A stretch of 64,000 nucleotides of DNA from Pseudooceanicola sp. HF7 (GTDB lineage Bacteria; Pseudomonadota; Alphaproteobacteria; Rhodobacterales; Rhodobacteraceae): the NCBI RefSeq assembly GCF_011806405.1, contig NZ_JAATOW010000015.1, forward strand, positions 1 through 64,000. Direction: 5' to 3'. The position numbers and the translations under genes were made by a program. Every line of letters begins with the position of its first letter. Position 1 is the stretch's first letter. Below the pieces are notes generated by a model. The model made no database searches. It was not told the DNA's origin and saw only the letters and a list, made by a program, of their open reading frames with translations. Below, piece after piece: positions 58,292 to 64,000 of this stretch.

Positions 58292-59209
58292 TCAGGCCTT
58301 TGCCAGCACCGGAGCGGTGGCGTCACCGCCGTGATCAATGGCGAATTGGGCCGCCGTGCGAATGCCACCAAGCGGGAACAGGTGGATCTGTTCGATCAGG
58401 TCCTCGCCATTCTCACGTGCTTGCGAAAGGTCGGACAGGATTTCCGTTGGCTCATAGGGCATCATCAGCTTCGTGACATCCAGCGCCCGCTTCTGAAGCA
58501 CCTTCAGCGACGGGCCAACGCCGCAGGCGATCGCGAACTTGATCAGCGTCTGCAGTTTCGCCGGGCCGGCGATGCCCAGGTGGATGGGCAGGGCGATGCC
58601 CTCTGCCTTCAGGCGGCGCGCCCATTCCAGGATCGGACCTGCCTCGAAGGCGAATTGAGTAGCGATGGCCATCTGCGCATCGGAGCGCTCCGCGAAGGCT
58701 TGTTTCCAGTGCAGTGCCTCCATCACCATGGCATCGCTTCCATCAGGATCGATGTCTCGGTTGCCTTCGGGATGACCGGCGACGTGGAGATGGGTGAAGC
58801 CTGCCTTGTCGAAAAGCCCGGTCTCCATCAGTTGCATCGAGTTGTCGAAGTCGCCGTGGGGCGTGGAAATCCCGCCGCCCAGCAGGAGGGCCTGCTGCAC
58901 GCCGGCCTCACCCTGGTAGCGGGCGATCCAGTCTGCAAGGGTCGCCTTTTCCTTGATGATGCGCGCCGGGAAATGGGGCATGACCTCGTAACCTTCGCCG
59001 GCGATGCGCCGGGCGGTCGCCACCATTTCCTCGATCGGGGTGCCAACGATGTGGGCGATGTAGACACGGGTGCCCCTGGGCAGCAGCGCGCGGAAATCGT
59101 CAACCTTGGCCGCAGTCCGAGGCATCACCTCGATCGAATAGCCCGACAGGATGCCGCCAAGTTGCGAAATGCCGGGGGCGGACTTGCGCCGGAAAGGAAG
59201 AAGCGACAT
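58292..59209 (-). CDS. Methylenetetrahydrofolate reductase-family protein (MetF-like)
   Basis: This 305-residue protein fits the MTHFR barrel: SIEVMPRTAAKVDDFRALLP at the start, MPHFPARIIKEKATL, LLLGGGISTPHGDF, HVAGHPEGNRDIDP and QFAFEAGPILEW. The usual motifs of FAD-linked reductases are present in altered form. It would interconvert 5,10-methylene-THF and 5-methyl-THF. The position next to the methyl-THF:corrinoid methyltransferase gene (129 bases apart) suggests it oxidises methyl-THF made from demethylation. It is shorter than the biosynthetic MetF-plus enzymes by little. The reaction direction is inference. Confidence 0.85.
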   Translation of the reverse strand: MSLLPFRRKSAPGISQLGGILSGYSIEVMPRTAAKVDDFRALLPRGTRVYIAHIVGTPIEEMVATARRIAGEGYEVMPHFPARIIKEKATLADWIARYQGEAGVQQALLLGGGISTPHGDFDNSMQLMETGLFDKAGFTHLHVAGHPEGNRDIDPDGSDAMVMEALHWKQAFAERSDAQMAIATQFAFEAGPILEWARRLKAEGIALPIHLGIAGPAKLQTLIKFAIACGVGPSLKVLQKRALDVTKLMMPYEPTEILSDLSQARENGEDLIEQIHLFPLGGIRTAAQFAIDHGGDATAPVLAKA

Positions 59210-59266
59210 CAGCGGTCTCCTGTGACGGGCGGCCCGCCGAAGCGGTTCCGCCAGATGGGGCAGGCG

Positions 59267-59563
59267 TCAGGTCCAGCCGTCGTTGGCGATCAGGGCCTTG
59301 AGCTTTTCCTGATCATATTCGCTGTCGAGGCGTCGGATTTCGCTGTCAGCGACCTCCTGTGCGTCACCTTCGACAGAATAGGGCTGCGCCTTGCGCCATT
59401 CTGCAAGGTACGCATCCGTTTCAGCGGCGCCGGTTTTCATCGCGGCCCGGTCGATCGCCTGTTCGAAACGTTCGGGCAGAACGGCCTTGGTGGCGCGGCG
59501 ACCCTTGCCGACGATGACCTGGGCCGGGATATCCCGCCAATAGACGATAGTGACATCGGGCAT
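59267..59563 (-). CDS. Small PF13769-type 'virulence factor' protein
   Basis: The 98-residue protein begins MPDVTIVYWRDIPAQVIVGK and contains RRATKAVLPERFEQAIDRAAM and DAYLAEWRKAQPY. This matches my recollection of the Pfam family named Virulence_fact (PF13769), a small alpha/beta protein. The name is historical and says nothing about pathogenicity here. The gene starts the cluster with the MetF-like and corrinoid methyltransferase genes, 57 bases ahead of the former, an association that suggests a one-carbon role. It is divergent from the ppx/gppA gene. Confidence 0.8.
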   Translation of the reverse strand: MPDVTIVYWRDIPAQVIVGKGRRATKAVLPERFEQAIDRAAMKTGAAETDAYLAEWRKAQPYSVEGDAQEVADSEIRRLDSEYDQEKLKALIANDGWT

Positions 59564-59771
59564 GATGACTCTCCTGGGTTAAACATATGTGTAGTCGCGG
59601 TGGATCCGCGGTGGCGGACAGGGCCGTACGATCCCATCAGGTTTACAGACAGCAGATCGGGAGGCTGAGTGCAAACCACAGGTCGGTGGGCAACGGTGCA
59701 GATCTTTAGGTTCTTGCGTGACCGCGGTCGAGTGACTAGTTTGGATTCAAACATGTATGGAGGGCGCGACC

Positions 59772-60884
59772 ATGGCGCCCAGGCGTCCCAAAGGTGCGGG
59801 CGCATTCCCGAAACCGGTTGAAAACCCCGCACCGAATCCGCCAGATCCGTCCGAGCTCTATGCCGCCCTGGATCTGGGTACGAACTCGTGCCGCATGCTG
59901 ATTGCCCAACCCAAGGGCAGCCAGTTTCATGTGGTCGACAGTTTCTCGAAGTCGGTTCAGCTCGGGTCCGGGCTGGAACGCTCCGGACGGCTGTCCAGGT
60001 CTTCGATGCAGAGGACCATCCAGGCGATGCGCATCTGCCAGCAGAAGCTGAAGCGGCACAAGGTGCGGCAAATGCGGCTGGTGGCGACCGAAGCCTGTCG
60101 GCGTGCAACCAACGCAAGGGGCTTCGTGCAGCAGGTTCAAAGAGAGACCGGCCTGAAGCTTGAAATCATCGAGCCGGAGGAAGAAGCGCGCCTGGCGGTG
60201 ATTTCCTGCGCGCCGCTTGTCTCTACCCGGACCGATCAGCTGCTAGTGGTCGATATCGGCGGAGGCTCGACAGAGCTGGTCTGGATCGACCTGACCTCTG
60301 TTCCCCATCGTGACCGGCCAAAGGCGATCATGCGGTTGCATGCGGGCTTCCACCCGCCGCAAAGTCCCTTTCCCGCCGCCAAGGTCGTGGACTGGATTTC
60401 CGTGCCGCTTGGCGTGGCGACCCTGCGTGACCAGTTTCAGGATGTGGAGGACGATGCCGCGCGCTTTGCCCTAATGTCCTGGTTCTTCGAAGAAAGCCTG
60501 GCTGAATTCGCACCCTACGCGGATGAGCAGGCGCGCGAGGGGTTCCAGATCGTGGGGACGTCCGGCACCGTGACCACGGTTGCGGCCAGTCACCTGGGGC
60601 TGAAGCGCTACGACCGGACCAAGGTGGACGGGCTGCGCATGACCTCGGACCAGATCGACAAGGTGATCCGGGGCTATCTTGAACTTGGGCCGGATGGCCG
60701 TCGCAAGGACCCGCGGATCGGGCAGGACCGGCAAGCGTTGATCATGTCCGGATCGGCCATCCTGCAAGCGCTCTTGCGGTGCTGGCCGACGGACAGGCTG
60801 AGCGTGGCAGACCGGGGTTTGCGCGAAGGCCTGCTTTATGCGCAGATGTCGAAAGACGGCGTGCTGGAAGACGGGCCTTTCTGA
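59772..60884 (+). CDS. Exopolyphosphatase / guanosine pentaphosphate phosphatase family (Ppx/GppA)
   Basis: I chose ATG 59772 (MAPRRPKGAGAFPKP) because GGAGGG lies seven bases before it; an earlier ATG at 59757 is inside that site. The product has 370 residues. Actin-fold motifs are AALDLGTNSCRMLIAQP, LVVDIGGGSTELVW and GTSGTVTTVAASHLG. It cuts polyphosphate or pppGpp; the two activities cannot be separated by eye. Helices typical of the C-terminal extension of Ppx are missing, so it is the short form. RlmE follows 124 bases later, a common pair in alphaproteobacteria. Confidence 0.9.
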   Translation: MAPRRPKGAGAFPKPVENPAPNPPDPSELYAALDLGTNSCRMLIAQPKGSQFHVVDSFSKSVQLGSGLERSGRLSRSSMQRTIQAMRICQQKLKRHKVRQMRLVATEACRRATNARGFVQQVQRETGLKLEIIEPEEEARLAVISCAPLVSTRTDQLLVVDIGGGSTELVWIDLTSVPHRDRPKAIMRLHAGFHPPQSPFPAAKVVDWISVPLGVATLRDQFQDVEDDAARFALMSWFFEESLAEFAPYADEQAREGFQIVGTSGTVTTVAASHLGLKRYDRTKVDGLRMTSDQIDKVIRGYLELGPDGRRKDPRIGQDRQALIMSGSAILQALLRCWPTDRLSVADRGLREGLLYAQMSKDGVLEDGPF

Positions 60885-61008
60885 GAAGAGGGGCCTTTCT
60901 GAAGCGGCCGTTTTGCGGTATCGCAGCGGCTTCGGGTCCGGGGCACTGCCCTCGCGCGGCTTTGGCCGTTCTCCCGGTGAGCATATCTGACAGGATGAAG
61001 AGACGGTC

Positions 61009-61740
61009 ATGGCGAAGAAACCCACGGGAAAGAACACCTCTGGACGGGGTCAGCGCGATCTGACCGTGAAGGTGAAGACCGCGCGTGGCCGCACCTTGTC
61101 TTCCACGCGCTGGCTGCAACGGCAGTTGAACGATCCTTACGTTGTGCGCGCCAAGGCCGAAGGTTACCGGGGCCGCGCCGCCTTCAAGATCATGGAGCTG
61201 GACGACAAGTTTCGCTTCCTCGTGCCCGGCGCACGCGTGTTGGACCTTGGCTGCGCACCGGGGGGGTGGATCCAGGTGGCGGTGCCCCGGATCAACGCTC
61301 TTGGAGAGAAAAGCGGCAAGGCCGTAGGCCAGATCATCGGCGTCGACCTGCAAGAGGTGGATCCGATCCCCGGCGCAGAGGTCTACCAGCTTGATTTCAT
61401 GGAAGATGACGCGGATCTGAAGGTCAAGGAATGGCTGGGCGGCCAGGCCGACGTGGTCATGAGCGACATGGCGGCGTCTTCCTCTGGGCACAAGCAGACG
61501 GATCACCTGCGGATCATCGCGCTTTGCGAAGCTGCGGCCTACCTGGCCTTCGATGTGCTGTCCGAGGGTGGGACCTTCGTGGCGAAAGTGCTGGCCGGTG
61601 GCGCCGAAGGTGAGCTTCAGAAACTGCTGAAGCAGAAGTTCACCAAGGTCTCCCATGTGAAGCCGCCTTCAAGCCGCTCTGATTCATCGGAGAAATTCGT
61701 CGTCGCGACCGGGTTCCGGGGGAATACCGAAGAGAGCTGA
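61009..61740 (+). CDS. rlmE: 23S rRNA 2'-O-ribose methyltransferase RlmE (FtsJ/RrmJ)
   Basis: The 243-residue protein has a basic N terminus ([21 protein letters not shown]) and the RrmJ core: [16 protein letters not shown] (catalytic Lys), [16 protein letters not shown] (SAM binding), [20 protein letters not shown] (catalytic Asp) and [14 protein letters not shown] (second Lys). It methylates U2552 of 23S rRNA (E. coli numbering). It is preceded by ppx/gppA and followed by pdxA after 42 bases. Confidence 0.96.
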   Translation: MAKKPTGKNTSGRGQRDLTVKVKTARGRTLSSTRWLQRQLNDPYVVRAKAEGYRGRAAFKIMELDDKFRFLVPGARVLDLGCAPGGWIQVAVPRINALGEKSGKAVGQIIGVDLQEVDPIPGAEVYQLDFMEDDADLKVKEWLGGQADVVMSDMAASSSGHKQTDHLRIIALCEAAAYLAFDVLSEGGTFVAKVLAGGAEGELQKLLKQKFTKVSHVKPPSSRSDSSEKFVVATGFRGNTEES

Positions 61741-61782
61741 GGAATCGCTTTTCGCGACCGGGCGCCACGCTATTGTTGCGCC

Positions 61783-62787
61783 ATGACCAAAGACCTCAAA
61801 CCGCTTGCCGTCTCCCTCGGCGATCCCGCCGGTATCGGGCCTGAAATCGCTGTCAGAGCCGTGATCGCATCCAATGCGCCGCCCTGTGTCTTGCTTGGCC
61901 AAAGGGCGGTGGCAGAACGCGCGCTTGCGCTGGTGGCGCCCGATCACCAATTGCAGGTGGTCGCGCATCCCGGCGAAGCGCCTCTTTCTGCATCCCATCT
62001 GCGCCTTGTCGAGACCGGTGTGCCGGGCCTTGTGACATATGGTGTTGTCTCTGCGCAGGCCGGGGCAGCCGCCTTTGATGCCATTCGCGCCGGTATCGGT
62101 CTGTGCCTCTCGGGGGAAGCCTCCGGACTGGTGACGGCGCCAATCCACAAGGAAGCCCTTTCTGCCGCTGGCGTGCCTTTCCCGGGCCATACCGAGATGC
62201 TGGCGCATTATGCCGGCGGGGTTGAGGTGGCGATGATGCTGGCCAATGGCGTGATCCGCACCGTGCTTGTCACCATCCATGTCGCCCTTTCCAAGGCGGT
62301 TGAGCTGGCGGACTTTGATGCGAACTTGCGGGCGATCCGCCTGGCCCACGAAGGGTGCCGGGCTTTCGGAATTGCGCATCCGCGCGTTGCCGTGGCGGGG
62401 TTAAATCCGCATGCGGGCGAGGGCGGGCTGTTCGGGCGCGAAGAAATCGAGATCATCTCTCCGGCGATCAAGGCCGCCCGCGCCGAAGGGATCGACGCCT
62501 CTGGTCCCTGGCCGGGCGACACAGTTTTCATGCAGGCGCGGAAGGGACATTTTGACGTGGTCGTAGCGCAGTATCACGACCAGGGCCTCATTCCGGTAAA
62601 GTACCTCGGGCTGGAAGAAGGGGTGAATATCACGCTTGGCTTGCCCTTCGTGCGCACCTCACCCGATCACGGAACGGCCTTCGATATCGCGGGCATGGGC
62701 ATTGCCGATGCCGGGTCGATGCGGCTTGCCCTGCGCCAGGCAGAGGTCATGGCGAAAGCGCGTTTGCAGGCCGCTACACCCGCCTGA
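61783..62787 (+). CDS. pdxA: 4-hydroxythreonine-4-phosphate dehydrogenase PdxA
   Basis: The 334-residue protein opens LAVSLGDPAGIGPEIAVRAV. It contains GLVTAPIHKEALSAAG, PGHTEMLAHYAG (metal His), AGLNPHAGEGGLFGREE and YHDQGLIPVKYLGLEEGVNITLG (given in part) with further His ligands. It makes an intermediate of pyridoxal 5'-phosphate in the DXP-dependent vitamin B6 route. In many relatives this gene lies between surA and ksgA. Here it stands behind rlmE, 47 kb away, and those two genes are directly adjoining. Confidence 0.95.
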   Translation: MTKDLKPLAVSLGDPAGIGPEIAVRAVIASNAPPCVLLGQRAVAERALALVAPDHQLQVVAHPGEAPLSASHLRLVETGVPGLVTYGVVSAQAGAAAFDAIRAGIGLCLSGEASGLVTAPIHKEALSAAGVPFPGHTEMLAHYAGGVEVAMMLANGVIRTVLVTIHVALSKAVELADFDANLRAIRLAHEGCRAFGIAHPRVAVAGLNPHAGEGGLFGREEIEIISPAIKAARAEGIDASGPWPGDTVFMQARKGHFDVVVAQYHDQGLIPVKYLGLEEGVNITLGLPFVRTSPDHGTAFDIAGMGIADAGSMRLALRQAEVMAKARLQAATPA

Positions 62788-62867
62788 CATCACGAGCGAC
62801 AGCGTTCTGTCCTTGAAAAAAGAAGAGGGGCCGCAAGGACCCTCAACCATTGATTGTGGGTGGTGAT

Positions 62868-62877
62868 CTTTGCAAAG
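62868..62877. promoter_or_regulatory. Short palindrome upstream of the MarR gene
   Basis: CTTTGCAAAG lies about 140 bases before the MarR-type start, in an AT-richer leader. MarR proteins often bind such palindromes in their own promoters; no direct evidence here. Confidence 0.25.
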
Positions 62878-63017
62878 GTAGGTTTCTGCAGTCACAAGCG
62901 TGATGGTTTTATCTGTCAATAATCAGCTTTCGTGGCATATTGGGCTTCAGGACCGTTGGGAAAGAGGGGTCCAGACGAGGTGAGATAGCGGGGGAGCCAT
63001 TGAACCAGATCGACAAA

Positions 63018-63503
63018 ATGCGGATATCCAGCCCGATTCAGGATGGCGAAGGTGGGCCGGTTCTCAACCTGTTCAACTACGTGCCCTTTCTGCTCAACGC
63101 AGTGGGCAATGCCTGGCAACGCAAGACAGCCGCGATCTACAGGGAACATCTGCGCCTTGGTATAGTGGAGTGGCGGGTGCTGGCCGCCATCGGGATAGAG
63201 CCGGGGATCACGGCGAACCAGATCTGCACCATGAGCCGCATGGACAACGCGGCGGCAAGCCGGTCGCTCAGGCTGTTGCAGGACTGGGGTTACCTGACCT
63301 TCGAGGCCGAGGAAACCGACCCGCGCAAGAAGCGTTGGTGGTTGTCCGACGCGGGCCGTGCAGTCCATGACGAATGCCTTCACATCGCCCTGGAGTGCGA
63401 GGCGGACATGATCGAGGACCTGCCGCCAGAGGACTTGGAAACCTGCATGCAGGTCCTTCGCCACATGCTTCATCATCTGGAAAGCCGGACCGACGGCAAG
63501 TAG
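63018..63503 (+). CDS. MarR-family transcriptional regulator
   Basis: From ATG 63018 (MRISSPIQDGEGG) the product has 161 residues; a TTG at 63000 behind GGGGAG is an alternative start. The winged-helix region is at about 60-115: RLGIVEWRVLAAIGIEPGIT, ANQICTMSRMDNAAASRSL and LLQDWGYLTFEAEETDPRKK (wing). It is a dimeric repressor type that responds to phenolic or oxidant ligands. The leftward TPP-enzyme gene converges with it, so its target is not obvious. Confidence 0.87.
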   Translation: MRISSPIQDGEGGPVLNLFNYVPFLLNAVGNAWQRKTAAIYREHLRLGIVEWRVLAAIGIEPGITANQICTMSRMDNAAASRSLRLLQDWGYLTFEAEETDPRKKRWWLSDAGRAVHDECLHIALECEADMIEDLPPEDLETCMQVLRHMLHHLESRTDGK

Positions 63504-63633
63504 CCGATCTGCCGTCTGCGCGGGCGTCTTCTGAAGGGGCCGCGGGCCAGAGAGTTCGGGATGTTCGTGGCCTAGGTGTGGCGGAAGCGGTTGCGACGCC
63601 TGGCTGTCGTCGCAACCTTTGACGGTCCGGCGC

Positions 63634-64000
63634 TTAGCCCTTTTTCTTCAGCGCACTCTCCCTGAGTTCCGACAGGCTGAACGCCGGAGAGATCGCCTCC
63701 GGGTCGATCATCACTTCAAGAACGGCGGGCCCGTCAAATGCGTCGGCTCTCTTGAACGCTTCGGCAAAGGCCTCCGTGGTCTCCACCTTCTCTCCGTAGG
63801 CGCCATAGGCCATGGCGAGCGCCGCGAAGTCCGGGTTGCCGATGCTGGTCGCAGAGACGCGGCCGGGGTATTCGCGTTCCTGGTGCATCCGGATCGTCCC
63901 CAGCATCCCGTTGTTCAGGATCAGCACGCGCACCTTGATGTTGTTCTCTACCGCCGTCGCGAGCTCCGTCAGGGTCATCTGGAAGTCTCCGTCACCGGCA
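63634..64000 (-). CDS. Thiamine-pyrophosphate-dependent enzyme, C-terminal part (acetolactate synthase-like)
   Basis: The reverse frame is open from the window edge (in-frame codons AGDGDFQ just before MTLTELATAVENN) to the stop at 63634, at least 121 residues. The GDG-x(n)-NN pattern is the TPP- and Mg2+-binding motif. VRVLILNNGMLGTIRMHQ, NPDFAALAMAYGAYG and GPAVLEVMIDPEAISPAFSL continue the domain as in acetolactate synthase large subunits and related carboligases or decarboxylases. The N-terminal domains are outside the window, so the exact enzyme is open. Confidence 0.85.
   Translation of the reverse strand, partial: AGDGDFQMTLTELATAVENNIKVRVLILNNGMLGTIRMHQEREYPGRVSATSIGNPDFAALAMAYGAYGEKVETTEAFAEAFKRADAFDGPAVLEVMIDPEAISPAFSLSELRESALKKKG

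Noticed and set aside
59757-59771. Earlier ATG as the start of the ppx/gppA gene
   Set aside because: That ATG overlaps the GGAGGG ribosome-binding site that is ideally spaced for ATG 59772.

Overview
The window reads as a contiguous piece of an alphaproteobacterial chromosome, most likely a marine Rhodobacteraceae (roseobacter-type) bacterium. The reasons are uniformly high GC, a conserved lptF-lptG-lptD-surA-ksgA block, a trkA-trkH-hfq-hflX block, a eukaryotic-type NADP isocitrate dehydrogenase of 404 residues, a DUF4167 protein, the rpsB-tsf pair, and a chemotaxis operon whose order resembles the rhizobial che1 operon. I see no phage, insertion sequence, CRISPR array, rRNA or tRNA. The genus cannot be fixed from this sequence alone.

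Layout. 1-10.7 kb: accessory metabolism and transport (partial EamA-type transporter, DUF1697, CPA1 antiporter, endonuclease-family hydrolase, SelO, nucleoside hydrolase, a lone iron-binding periplasmic protein behind a cluster of palindromes, MazG, an M20 hydrolase-agmatinase operon, a small exported Cys-rich protein). 10.8-13.8 kb: translation release (prfA-prmC) and the DUF4167 protein. 14-22.9 kb: outer-membrane biogenesis (lptF, lptG, lptD, surA, ksgA leftward) with pepA-holC divergent. 23-27.6 kb: trkA-trkH and hfq-hflX. 27.7-37.9 kb: oxidoreductases, a penicillin-acylase-family Ntn hydrolase, a PfpI protein, two tandem YitT proteins with an SMR pump, icd and an MFS pump. 38-47.8 kb: FrnE-like thioredoxin-fold protein, acyl-CoA synthetase, XRE-cupin regulator, CsbD-like acidic protein, YejA-like binding protein, bdhA-patatin, DUF502 and a PfkB kinase. 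48-50 kb: rpsB-tsf. 50-57 kb: a LuxR solo and a leftward chemotaxis operon. 57-64 kb: a three-gene one-carbon cluster, ppx/gppA-rlmE-pdxA, a MarR regulator and the 3' end of a TPP-dependent enzyme.

The most interesting unit is the chemotaxis operon (51928-56926): STAS protein, CheY, CheA, CheW, CheR, CheY, and a 142-residue protein carrying a CheZ-like DxxxQ motif. No cheB, cheD or receptor gene is present. The STAS protein sits where S. meliloti CheS sits and lacks the usual phosphoacceptor serine. The last gene sits at the CheT end of the operon. Other points of note are an orphan terminator with an upstream hairpin at 43557-43633 that looks like a small RNA, an array of five 11-bp-phased repeats at 33233-33284, three palindromes in front of the iron-binding protein (one is exactly TGA-N9-TCA), and a dispersed repeat family between gene ends.

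Limits: all family assignments are by reading the protein sequences; no database search, alignment or folding program was run. Start codons were chosen from visible ribosome-binding sites and family length.
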